From NCBI RefSeq assembly GCF_032884065.1, contig NC_088866.1:25609580-25673579 (forward strand): DNA of 64,000 bases. Direction: 5' to 3'. The DNA is from Artemia franciscana (lineage: Eukaryota; Arthropoda; Branchiopoda; Anostraca; Artemiidae). Below the pieces are notes generated by a model, which did no database searches, was not told the origin of the DNA, and was given only the letters and a program-made list of their open reading frames with translations. Position 1 is the first letter of the stretch. Each line of letters begins with the position of its first letter. The position numbers were made by a program, and so were the translations under genes. Below, piece by piece: positions 54,829 through 64,000 of the stretch.

Positions 54829-56553
54829 TTAATCAATACGCAATTTTATTTCTAAAATTGGATCCTGATTCTTTTGTCTAACATGACTGTTTATTTTCTC
54901 CAATTCGTATCTTTTTTTATAGTTTGGTCTGTTTACAAGGTCAGGATAGGTTATATTTCCGAAGGATATGACGTACACCAGAGTCCAAAACAGCAAGACC
55001 GCAAAAGTCCAAAACAATGAAGTTTCTGGTTTTGCGACGTACGCATCCTCTTCTATTCTCAAAAGACCATGAAAGTAGTCTAGTGCATCCTGCCTGAATC
55101 CATTTTTAAAGTTGTTGTTACAATATCGGTGCAGCGAATCATGCAGTTCTCCAGCGTAAGTCTGATCTGTCTTCATAGCTATACTTCCTGAGTACTGCAA
55201 TGCCAACACATCTGCATTATTTGCCCAGACGTTTTTGAAACCGTTTCCAAAAAAATGGTAATCATGTAAGCTACTTTCTTTGCCAAGTATACCAAGCCGT
55301 TTGAAAACGATTTCAAGATTTTTGTAAGCAAGCATGGCTTGAAATATATTAGTTCTGTCCAAAGAGGCAAGGCAGTTCGTTCTAAAAACTCCTGTTTGTT
55401 TTTTCTCGATCCTTCTTTCTTCTTGACCCTTCTTGGTCAGGCTTGATCTAGGTCCTAAATGTAGGTAGCCATAATTCTCTAAATGATGCTTTGTCCTGTC
55501 TATCAAATTGGAGAGGCGATCCCATTGCCATTTACCACATTCTTGATTGAAGTCAAATCCTTCATAAGAGAGCCATGGACGAGCATTTTTTTTATTGTAT
55601 GATTTTACAAGATTCTCGTAGCATTCGCACAACTCAGCCTCAAGCCCACGCTCGCTTATTAGGTTAACAAGTACTTGATGGCCATAGTAATTAATTTGCT
55701 GCTCAAAATGTTTTGAGAAGGCTGTCATGTGATCATTCATGCAATCGATGACTATTGAAGGCTTTAGCTTTAGGTTGGGTAGGTTGTTCCATAACACTGG
55801 TGCCGAGCCACGAGTCTGAACAAAAGAAGCTACATCACCCTCACATTCAACAATTTGCTCCGTCTCAACAAAATTTGCAGCATGACCATCTAAGTTAATC
55901 CCCGTTGTGTAGCTTAGAGTTCCAGCATTGTAGCGGCTTCTTCGAGATATGACAGCCCAGTTGAATTCTTTCCCTGTATAGAGATCATCTTGTTTTATTG
56001 AGATATAACCGTGAACAATGATCAATACAAATTTTGATACTTCTTCATCCCCTTTGGCAAAGTTTTCGCGTAGTGTTTTATTCCAAATAAAATGATCGTC
56101 GGGTATGTCGTCTCTTTGCATTTTACAAGACAGTTTGTATCCAAATGAAAAATAGTGATAGGGAACGCTCAGGACGTAGCTTACCATTGACATCAAAGTA
56201 TTTTTATTCCGTCTGTTAGTTTTTGTTAGAGATTCAGTCCCATATTCGACGAATTCTGTATCCTTGACGCACCACACTTTCCAGCCTTGAATGCATCCAA
56301 CTTCCTCTGCGTCTGTCACAAGAATTAAACAGGATCCAGTAATTGTTTCAAACATACCATAAATACCATATATTTGTTTTCTTGGAAGTTGTCCAAGACC
56401 AGGATTGTCACAGCAGACGGTAACTTCTGATGTAAATTTGTTTATTTTTAGTACTTTTCCGAACCCTTTTCCTCCTGTATCGGATCGCTGAAAGATAAGC
56501 TCTTCATTTGTTGTATAAAATGAGAAACCTCCAGAATGTCTGCCGTTGCTCAT
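54829..56553 (-). CDS. SACM1L-like: SAC1-like phosphoinositide phosphatase, intronless, altered P-loop
   Basis: 574 residues collinear with SAC1, the ER/Golgi enzyme that dephosphorylates PI4P. Shared landmarks are ISRRSRYNAG (about 203-211), GHAANFVETEQIV (223-235), SFVQTRGS.PV (243-253), FDFNQECG (333-340), WDRLS (344-348), the P-loop at 391-402, WANNAD (443-448) and NGFRQDALD (484-492). The Cys (394) and Arg (400) of CX5R are kept. The usual Asp and Cys inside the loop are Ala396 and Ser397, so activity is doubtful. SAC1 normally has two C-terminal membrane spans; only one hydrophobic segment (about 511-531) is visible. The C-terminus KLRID resembles the COPI-retrieval KxKxx motif of SAC1. 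The gene is a single exon, whereas the nearby IRE1 gene has introns of kilobases. That suggests a retrocopy, though no poly(A) remnant was seen. The ORF is intact and the ATG at 56551-56553 gives a normal-length N-terminus. Confidence 0.9.
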   Translation of the reverse strand: MSNGRHSGGFSFYTTNEELIFQRSDTGGKGFGKVLKINKFTSEVTVCCDNPGLGQLPRKQIYGIYGMFETITGSCLILVTDAEEVGCIQGWKVWCVKDTEFVEYGTESLTKTNRRNKNTLMSMVSYVLSVPYHYFSFGYKLSCKMQRDDIPDDHFIWNKTLRENFAKGDEEVSKFVLIIVHGYISIKQDDLYTGKEFNWAVISRRSRYNAGTLSYTTGINLDGHAANFVETEQIVECEGDVASFVQTRGSAPVLWNNLPNLKLKPSIVIDCMNDHMTAFSKHFEQQINYYGHQVLVNLISERGLEAELCECYENLVKSYNKKNARPWLSYEGFDFNQECGKWQWDRLSNLIDRTKHHLENYGYLHLGPRSSLTKKGQEERRIEKKQTGVFRTNCLASLDRTNIFQAMLAYKNLEIVFKRLGILGKESSLHDYHFFGNGFKNVWANNADVLALQYSGSIAMKTDQTYAGELHDSLHRYCNNNFKNGFRQDALDYFHGLLRIEEDAYVAKPETSLFWTFAVLLFWTLVYVISFGNITYPDLVNRPNYKKRYELEKINSHVRQKNQDPILEIKLRID

Positions 56554-57480
56554 AATTTTTTTTTTTCTATCTTTTCGTCGCTGCTTCTAAATTTACCAGA
56601 ATCCAATTTGGATACACTAGCCAAAGTTCTATTAGCTTGCATTTTTTTTTCAGGAAGCGTCTTGTAAACTCGATAAATAAGTGAATTTGTGATTTTTTCA
56701 GAAAACTTTTGCATTTTTCATATTTTGTCTTGTGTTCCATAGAAATTGTATGCGGGTCATTTTGAAACTAAGGCCTCCTAAACTATAAGGAGGCCTACGT
56801 CACATTTTCATGTGATTTTTTTCTAGTGGGGGGGGGGTAAGCTTTTTTTACAGGGCTATGTTTTGAAATCAGTTTTCTGCCAGAATTGTTACATATCCCC
56901 CCGCCCCAAACCATACTTATACACAAAGGGGATTAAACTGATCCGAGGAGCCTCCCTACCATGAAAAACCAGAAAATAAAGGCAAAGAAACACAATTTTT
57001 CAATACAAATCTTTCCCTCATAAAACAACTTCTGAACGCTTCGAACATAACGAAGTCGTTTTTGTGCATCTATATGCGTCTGTGTTCCAAATCTCACAAG
57101 ACTTTTGTTCATTTTTTTATTATTTTCGTCTACCAAGTTTGGCTGCTTTGAAACAATAAATAATTATCTAGAGTATTTTGTTAGATATGGCCAAAGCAGA
57201 AACATGATTTCGAACCCTCCCATCCTAAGACGTCGTCTATGTGCGTCTATATTTGTCTGCGTTCAAATTCACACAAGCCAATGCAATTTTGTTAACTTTT
57301 GCCTATCTATCTTAGGGTGTTGAAGTACCCCTTTGCACTCCCGTGGATGGTTTTGACCAAGAGTACTCTCTACAAAGACACTCACTACAAAGCTCCTTAA
57401 CACGTTCTTGGGATCCCGAGAGATCAATTACTACAATAGTCATGCTACTTAGTCCATATTCAAAAGAAAAAAGCAGAACG
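56554..57480. other. region upstream of SAC1-like gene
   Basis: No clear promoter element. An A/T run sits just before the SAC1 ATG. Repeated phrases (AAGTCGTTTTTGTGCATCTA at 57050 and GACGTCGTCTATGTGCGTCT at 57230; TATGGCCAAAG.AGAAA.ATGA at 57187 and 57538) show an old tandem repeat at 57030-57560. Confidence 0.45.
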
Positions 57481-57636
57481 ACCAAGTTCAGTTTCTTTTA
57501 GACGATTGAACAGTGATCTAAAATAGTTTGTTGGGTATGGCCAAAGTAGAAATATGATTCAAGTAGGGTGATAGGGGGTCGAATGCCTATAGAAATCAGA
57601 CAAGCTATGATGTCATAACAATAAACATGCAAGAGG

Positions 57637-58206
57637 CTAAAATGCTGACCTCGGTGAGCAGAGAGAGGCGACGAAAAGCCATATTCCCTCCTGGTTTTTG
57701 CAGTCACTTTTTATGTGAATTAAACCATTTGATTGAAACCACTGTTCCTCCCACAAGATTATGTCTACAACATCTCTCAGTATAAAAAGTATCATATTAC
57801 TAAGTAATTTGCTACCTACAGAGACCACACTAATACCTTGATAATTACGACACTCACTCTTATCCCCATTCTTGCACAGTGGTTTAATTAAGGTTTTCTT
57901 AAGACCGTTAGGTATTTCCCCTTTTCGAAATATCATATTCATAGTCTTCAGTAACCTATTTCTAGCCTCAGAGCAACCATATTTAAGAAACTCATTTACC
58001 CCACTATCAGCATCTGGAGCCTTATTATTTTTTAATCCTTTCAGTACTGTCGCTAATTCTTCCTCACCAAACGAATCTTCCTTCAAATCCAAGGTATCAT
58101 AGACTTTTTCACTTTTCTCTATATCTTTTCCTACAACTCTATTTCGGAAAGCCTCGTAGAACTCTTGCCTGCGGCCAAAAAGGATGGCTTTTGCTTGTGT
58201 TTTCAC
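57637..58206 (-). mobile_element. RTE-like retrotransposon internal fragment (reverse)
   Basis: A 189-codon open frame covering the linker and first RT blocks: RNRVVGKDIEKSEKVYDTLD, ELATVLKGLKNNKAPDADSG, FRKGEIPNGLKKTLIKPLCK, SECRNYQGISVVSVGSKLLS. It is collinear with 23400-24130 of the + strand element. Frame and match end where the second RT block should follow. Confidence 0.88.
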
Positions 58207-58479
58207 CCATTTCTGTTCGTGATATCAGATGAGTTTATCATTCGGTTTTTCGCACTTGGGATTGCAGTAGAGAAATGATATCAGATGTGCCTCTTAAACT
58301 TTATAAGTTCTCTCATTGCTGAAGAAATTAGAGTTTATCCTTTGCTCCTTTCTGAGTAATGACGTTCAGCTCTTGATGAGCTGATTCATCTTTTTAGTGC
58401 TTGTATTTTTATTGTGTGTGCTTTTTTTATTGTATGTGATTTATAAGTGTTTTATTTTTGTATTGTTGGCCCACTACAC

Positions 58480-58520
58480 CAGATCCGGTCGGGATTTAAA
58501 ATAAATCCCGACCGGATCTG
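58480..58520. repeat. perfect 19-bp inverted repeat made from R1 sequence
   Basis: Arms 58480-58498 and 58502-58520 (CAGATCCGGTCGGGATTTA and its complement) around AAA. The motif is the R1 unit phrase, present once per unit elsewhere but head-to-head here, directly before the SINE fragment. Confidence 0.9.
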
Positions 58521-58552
58521 ACCGGTAAAATAAATCCCAAATAGGATCTGGT

Positions 58553-58700
58553 GAAGGACAGGAAGGGTGTGCGAAAGCACGGGACGGCTGGCCCCCAACC
58601 CCCCATTGCACTTCCTGGCTGAAGGGCCAAGAAACGGAGATCAGCACCGCCGGTATGGACTACAAAGTCTAATGCCGTATCCTTTACCTTTTTTTTTTTT
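58553..58700 (+). repeat. tRNA-derived SINE, 3' half
   Basis: It matches the body of the SINE at 10035-10358: GTGTGCGAAAG, CACTTCCTGGCTGAAGGGCC, AAACGGAGATCAGCA and CCTTTACCTTTTTT. The promoter half is missing. Confidence 0.85.
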
Positions 58701-58709
58701 ACTACAGGC

Positions 58710-59426
58710 TAAGTTTCTTGGGCTTCGTAATTACTTTACGTTTTGTAATTGTTTTTTTTTTGTATTCATAAATTGATTGATTGATTGAATCACTTACTAT
58801 CAAGTTACTGTAAATCGGGTTTATAGGAATTTCTCAATTTAAAGCAAGATTTCAATATGAACTTTTGATTTCAACTGCCCCCCTAAAAGATCGGGGCAAG
58901 CAATTTGCTGCGGCTATTAAGGTTCATCAAAAATAACTTCAAGATGTTGAATTTTTATTTTCATATTTCTGAGATTTATCTATTCAATTCTTGTGTTCAA
59001 GCCGTCGTTCCCGGTCCTGCCAATATAAAACTTCACACTATAACATGGGACTCTGTAAACATCACTAACCAACATTAGATTTGTGTCATCTTTTCCAGAA
59101 CTGAAAAAATGTTCAATATTTAGTTCAGTTTTGAAAGAAACAAAAAGATTATGTTTCTTTAAAAAAATTTCATCGATAACTCTCTGAATATACGATAAAG
59201 AGGTAAAGGTTTATATCTTAGATTATTATTATTATTACGATAAGAGGCAAGGTTTAAAAGGTAAGAGGTAGAGGTAAAGGATAAAGAATGTATTTAGATT
59301 AGAAGACGATCAAAAATTACTGAACAGAAAAAACATAAAAAAAAGCTGAAAAAAAGAAGAGAAAAAACAAAAAGCTGAAAACACTTCTATTAAATCACCG
59401 AAAATGTTTGCAGACAGCACACAATA
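58710..59426. other. region downstream of ATG5
   Basis: AT-rich with a purine-rich A/G block (59240-59400) that on the minus strand is a pyrimidine-rich 3'UTR-like sequence. No canonical AATAAA was identified for ATG5. Confidence 0.4.
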
Positions 59427-60233
59427 TCAAACTGGCATAAGAACAATATGCAAGAAACTATCAGCATAACTCATATGTTCACTAAGCCATTGTAACGGCA
59501 TTTCCTGAGGAACGAAAATACCATGCAATAACACTTTAAAGTCTCGCGCTAATTTTGGATCGCACTCATCAAGAAGATTTTTCAATGTGTTCACAACACC
59601 TTCTGAATTATATGGTTTCATCTGAAATTGTATAAACGGCTTATCACCCCTATCGGGAGTATAGAGACGGAAAGGTATGAATTTAAAGCCTTCGGGAGTT
59701 GATTCCATTAGCTTTTTATTGATTGTCCAAAACTGATCAAATTTATCATGCAGTATGCCACTAAACATTTGAGTCAAATCACGTTTCTGCATACAATTCA
59801 CTTTGTAATTCGAACGGCGTTTTAATAGATCAGCTTCTTTTAAGCAATTCACCCAAAAACTTTCCACAGTCTCTTTACTAGGGCAGTGGACAATTTCTTT
59901 TGGAACACTTCCAAAATGGACAGTAATCGCCCATGGAAGTTGATCTTCTTCATTTCTAACTAAATCATACAAAACTCCTATAGGATAATGCCATTTTAAT
60001 GGTGTTCCTTCATAATCAAACCACATGTCTGCGCTGTGAAATTCCGTGTCAACAAAATGTAAGAAAGTCCTTCGAACTTTTTCAGTAACTAATGGGAAGT
60101 AAGACATAGGTGGAAGCATTAGATATACCGGCTCAGGCTTTGTTGGAGTTGTTACTTCTTCGGAAGCCAAAGTCAAACAAGCAGCAATCTTCGCATCCCA
60201 TAACTGACGAAGCGCCTCCCGATCCTCTGCCAT
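59427..60233 (-). CDS. ATG5: ATG5, autophagy protein 5 (single exon)
   Basis: 268 residues, close to the 275 of human ATG5. ATG5 is conjugated to ATG12 and, with ATG16, acts as the E3-like complex for ATG8/LC3 lipidation on the phagophore. It shows the family order: an N-terminal ubiquitin-like part with YLMLPPMSYFPLVTEKV (about 37-53), the hallmark WFDYEGTPLKWHYPIG (71-86) and LPWAITVHF (99-107), then the conjugation segment CLKEAD, whose Lys132 aligns with human Lys130. Then come FDQFW..N.KLME, FIPFRLY and the C-terminal PLQWLSEHMSY.D.FLHI. The start at 60233 was chosen because homology begins at MAEDRE; 18 further in-frame codons upstream are not homologous. The bases just before the ATG (ttttgtattttaga) look like a splice acceptor, so a 5'UTR intron is possible. 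The coding region is uninterrupted, which could mean a retrocopy or natural loss of introns. The 3' end of an RTE-like element lies about 70 bases upstream on the same strand. Confidence 0.95.
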   Translation of the reverse strand: MAEDREALRQLWDAKIAACLTLASEEVTTPTKPEPVYLMLPPMSYFPLVTEKVRRTFLHFVDTEFHSADMWFDYEGTPLKWHYPIGVLYDLVRNEEDQLPWAITVHFGSVPKEIVHCPSKETVESFWVNCLKEADLLKRRSNYKVNCMQKRDLTQMFSGILHDKFDQFWTINKKLMESTPEGFKFIPFRLYTPDRGDKPFIQFQMKPYNSEGVVNTLKNLLDECDPKLARDFKVLLHGIFVPQEMPLQWLSEHMSYADSFLHIVLMPV

Positions 60234-60262
60234 TCTAAAATACAAAAATTGGTTAAACAGAA
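60234..60262 (-). promoter_or_regulatory. acceptor-like sequence abutting the ATG5 start
   Basis: On the minus strand the ATG is preceded by a pyrimidine-rich tract ending in ttttag plus one A, as at a 3' splice site one base before the ATG. It is either the end of a 5'UTR intron or chance in AT-rich DNA. Confidence 0.4.
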
Positions 60263-60297
60263 TGAACATCCATGAGCACAAGTGCACATGTGTGGAA

Positions 60298-60475
60298 AGA
60301 ATACTACTACTACTAGCAACTCACTTCAGCACGAAGCCAACTAAGGCTAACACAGCTAACCACACTCCTCCTCCCTCTAAATCTATTCTATACCTCTCTC
60401 TTTACATCCTCAAAGGAAGTTCTCATTCCACTTAAATAATTCCTTATGACATCCTCCCACACCAGTCAGGAAGAG
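60298..60475 (-). mobile_element. RTE-like element 3' end (reverse), next to ATG5
   Basis: On the minus strand it ends in GTTGCTAGTAGTAGTAGTAT, with the family tail GGATGTAAAGAGAGAGGTAT before it. Its terminus is about 65-70 bases upstream of the ATG5 start codon. Confidence 0.75.
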
Positions 60476-61759
60476 TTGTCATCCTGGCGATATTTTTGTC
60501 TTCTTCAAATTTGTAGACTGCATTTTTAAACTCAACATACTCTATTGATTCGTCTGTCCACTTTCCTGCACACACATCGGTCCTAAAGATACTTAAAAAG
60601 TTTTTGTCTATTCCTAAATATCATCTGTTTCTTGCGTCAAAATTTAAAAAAAATGTAGCTTTTAATGCAAAATTGGTTCTGCGATCACTTTGACATAACT
60701 TTCCCAGTTTGGATATCTTTGTTGCAGCAGCCCTAAATGTATTTTTCCCACAAAAAAATAAAGAAAAAAGAGAAAAACAAACGACTGGTTGTTAGTAGGT
60801 CAAAAAACCAAAAACTTTTGTGTGTGTTTTTTCGGTTTTCACCTCCTCTAAAAGTTCTGATTACGGATCTGAGTTAATTTCAAGATACTTACAGGTTTCT
60901 GTCTTGAATTACTTTAGATCAACTAGCGGTTCAAAACATTCAGCAGTCAAAGAAAACCTGTAGACGCTGGGTCAAACACCAGAATTGTTGAAAATGTGTA
61001 TAAAGGTCGTTTGAAAATGGAAACTTTAATCCAAAAATTTGTGTTGCAGTTTACAAAATTACTGTTGAAGGGGCACAAAACATCTTTATTATTATTTTTT
61101 TTTTTTGGGGGGGGGGGGGTAAAAACAACTGGTTGTTAACAAGTGAGAACACCCAACCACCAAAAAAAATTAGGGAGGGGGCGTTTTACTTCCTGTAAAA
61201 GTTCTGAGTTATTGGTTTCTATTGGTTCTTAAGATGCCTAGAGGCTTTGGTCTTTTCGAAAATGTGCTATATCCTCTTTCCTCACTTTTAAAAATAGAAG
61301 GGAGCTTGCAATATCAAATTTATAGTATCTTTAGTACAAAAAACTCTTTTTACAAACAACTGGTTGTTAATGAAAAAAAAACAGATTTTTTTTTTTATTT
61401 TTATTTTGTAACCTTGCCCCTTTCAAATTAGCTCGCGGATTTCCACCTTCTCAACAATAGTTTAAAAAAAACATACTCTGAAGGCTATACAACCTTAAAC
61501 ACTGATTAAATATAGTTTTTATGACTATTTCTCCATTTCACTAATATTAAGAGGAAGGAGGGATTCAAAAATAACTGATCAGGTATTATAAAACTATGTT
61601 AAGTATTGTAGTCGAGCGGTGGGATCTATCTCTGTTTGATAATATAGGACCCAATTTCCAACTCAGCTGCAGCACTCCTCTGGCCTAGAATTTGATCTGA
61701 TTTTGAGATTACGCAAAAACCCAAGTAAGAAGAAGAACCAGAAACGATATATATATAAT

Positions 61760-61760
<1 letters not shown>
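60476..61760. other. no gene; degenerate repeats
   Basis: An AAC(A/G)ACTGGTTGTTA phrase recurs at about 60779, 61123 and 61355, and TAAAAGTTCTGA at 60855 and 61197. This shows a diverged tandem repeat of about 230-340 bp. The ORF 61222-61431 is not supported. Confidence 0.45.

Positions 61761-61762
<2 letters not shown>

Positions 61763-61813
<51 letters not shown>
61763..61813 (+). repeat. (CA)n(TA)n microsatellite
   Basis: About 11 CA units followed by about 16 TA units. Confidence 0.95.
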
Positions 61814-61816
<3 letters not shown>

Positions 61817-62984
61817 TTAATTCAATATCTAAGCATTACAAGTTCTCCTTCCCTCATCTCTCACGCCAAGTAAGCCCCTGAAGTTCCTTATGAATGTACG
61901 ACCGAAAGCAAATACTATGTATGTTTAACAAGATTGGGAGAAAGTCTGTTTCCTAGATAAAGAACTATAAATGCAATCCAACTTCGATTAAAACTTACAA
62001 ACTGTCGTAAAAGTCTTACCCTTCACAAAATTTTACCCAAAAAATCTATGGAGCATTTGTCCCCCCCCCCATTGCCACACCTGAGTGTGATGTAGAAAAA
62101 TCGCAACCATCCCAAAAGCAGATCTTCAATACACTTGCTGATATTTAACTTCTTTTACTGCAAAGAAATAATTAGAAAAATCAGACGAGTTGCAAAGTTA
62201 TTTTTTTATAGAAATAATTGGTTTTTCAATGCAGTCCATTTCTTAACAAATAACAATTCACTTGAATCCTTAGTACGTTTTCCCACACGAGTTTAAAAAT
62301 TTCGACACGTGCGGATTTGCTTATAGTCTGCATCTGGCGAACTGGCTATCATTTTTGGCGAACGCAGTATATGGTGACTAGTGGTTACTTTAGGTTCACG
62401 CAGCTGAGTTTCCACGGAATAGCAACCGAAAGATTTCAATCAATTTATCTTAAATGTTCAAGCGTCATGATGGTTCAATGGCTTTCTCGAAATTTTTCAA
62501 TTAAGATACTCAAAAATGCATCTGTAAAATAAAAAAAGAGGTTGTTTTATACTCAATTTCATGTTGATAGTCTTGCCATTTGCACTTTAACAGATTGAAA
62601 CAGCCGATTTGATATGAATATTCTTGCAGTTTTTTTTTCTGCACCTTCTATGTGGGAAAAGCTTTGCATCAGAAAAAATTGCAGTTGTGTGCTAGGTCTA
62701 TATGAACAAAAAAATACATTTAAAAAATAACATACATGAATTTAAAATAGATACGGTTTTGAAAGAGACAGCATAGCCTCCCCCCTCCCCGTCAGGCAAG
62801 TTCAATATCTGCTGACGCAGCTCTAATCATACGCATTCTTGATAATCTTAGTCGCTACGAGCTTTTGAAGAAATAATTCTAATGAGCGATGACCAGGGAG
62901 TAAAATGAATTGTCCCTCAAGAAATTGAAATAATAAAAAAAAGAAAAAAAAACAAAGACCAATAATAATAATATATGATGAAAT
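61814..62984. other. no gene recognised
   Basis: AT-rich. Short ORFs (62317-62532 +, 62823-63062 -) lack recognisable domains. Confidence 0.4.
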
Positions 62985-64000
62985 ACAAACTTGGACGAGG
63001 CGAGAAGAGCTAAGAGCCAAGAGATCATATGGTATGAGCTCTAACAAAATTCTATGAATCAATAGATTGATTTAAAAAGGAAAATGAGAGGCTTAATGCC
63101 GGTCAAGATTTAAAATAAGAGCTCTGAGTCACAAAGTCCTTCTAAATATCAAAATTAATTAAGATCCGATCCCCCACTCGTAAGTTATAAATACTTAATT
63201 TTTTCTAATTTTTCCTCTCCCTTTTGCCCCCCATATGGTCGAATTGGGAAAACGACTTTATCAAGTCAAATTGTGCAGCTCCCTGACACACCTACCAATT
63301 TTCATCGCCCTAGCACGTCCAGAAGCACCGAACTCGCCAAATCACTGAACCCCTCCCCCAACTCCCCAAAGAGAGCGAATCCAGTACGATTCTGTCAATC
63401 ACGTATCAAGGACATTTGTTTATTCTATCTACCAAGCTTCATCCCGATTCCTACACTCCAAGTGTTTTTCCAAGATTTCCCCCTCCAAATCCCCACAATG
63501 TCAAAGATCTGTCGGGATTTGAAATAAGAGCTCTGAGACATGAATTCCTTCTAAAAATCAAATTTCATTACGATCCGATCATCTATTCGTAAGATATAAA
63601 TACTCAATTTTCATGTTTTCAAGAATTCCGGTTCCCCCCTCCAACTCCCCGAATGTCACAGGATCTGGTCGGAATTTGAAATTAGAACTTTAAAGCACAA
63701 GATCCTTCTAAATAACAAATTTCATTAAGATCTGGTCACCCTTTCGTAAGTTACAAATACCTCAATTTTCAAAATTACCCCCCCCCCCCAACTCCACCAA
63801 AGAGAGCAGATCCGGTCCAGTTATGTCAGTCACGTATCTTAGACAGGTTTCTATTCTTCACATCCAGTTTCATCCTGATCTCACCGCTTTAAGTATTTTC
63901 TAAGATTTCCGGTCCCCCCCCCACTGCCCCCCCCCCAATTACGCATGATCCGATTGAGATTTAAAATAAGATATCGGAGTTACGAGGTCCTTCTAAATAT
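62985..64000 (-). repeat. R1 family copy (reverse), running off the window
   Basis: In reverse it starts with the R1 end (GAGCTCTTAGC..CTTGG..ATCATATGG), then the lead and at least three units with GAGCTCTTATTTTAAATC and GTAAGTTACAAATACCTCAA landmarks at about 63110, 63520 and 63960. The ORF 63273-63527 is a translation of it. Confidence 0.85.

Noticed and set aside
54829-56553. Labelling the SAC1-like gene a pseudogene
   Set aside because: All 574 codons are open and collinear with the family. The altered P-loop alone does not show loss of function at the gene level.

Overview
The window is eukaryotic, almost certainly arthropod and probably crustacean. Protein-coding exons are a few percent of it. 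Long introns, tRNA-derived SINE copies, RTE-like and Jockey/CR1-like non-LTR retrotransposon remnants, a decayed Helitron helicase and many fold-back or tandem repeats fill the rest. The style of the interspersed repeats suggests a brine-shrimp-like (Artemia) genome. That is recollection, not something proved here.

Three host genes are recognisable. (1) On the + strand, the 3' half of IRE1/ERN1, the ER unfolded-protein sensor kinase/endoribonuclease, is spread over eight exons between 5009 and 37167. The exons join to exactly 1809 nt in one frame (602 codons plus stop) through GT-AG introns. The luminal and transmembrane exons are not seen and must lie upstream of the window or have been missed. 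(2) On the - strand, an intronless, full-length SAC1-type phosphoinositide phosphatase (54829-56553) has an altered catalytic P-loop and only one of the two usual C-terminal membrane spans. (3) On the - strand, an intronless ATG5 (59427-60233) keeps its ATG12-acceptor lysine region. IRE1 and the SAC1/ATG5 pair face each other. Two further - strand exon-like segments (45670-45823 and 42230-42510) look coding but were not identified.

Layout: 1-5008, dispersed repeats and a large palindrome plus microsatellite plus ~290-bp tandem element (1455-3430). 5009-37167, IRE1, whose introns carry a LINE (6120-8320), a SINE (10035-10358), tandem arrays (14641-15285, 16690-17215, 20320-20935), a TIR-bounded element (16257-18195), an RTE-like element (23110-25500) and a Jockey/CR1-like element (26100-29870) interrupted by a hairpin-ended insertion (27131 to about 28825). 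37168-54828, gene-poor, with a short-TIR MITE, two unknown exon candidates, a giant palindrome of ~120-bp units and a Helitron helicase relic. 54829-60233, SAC1 and ATG5 with RTE and SINE fragments between and beside them. 60234-64000, repeats, ending in an inverted copy of the ~290-bp family that runs off the edge.

IRE1 (ER stress), SAC1 (ER/Golgi PI4P turnover) and ATG5 (autophagy) all concern endomembrane homeostasis, but nothing in the sequence shows that they form a co-regulated unit. The items most worth following are the SAC1-like gene with a changed catalytic loop, the long basic C-terminal tail of IRE1 and its built-in short-tail alternative, and several repeat families with clear boundaries that I could not assign to a named superfamily.
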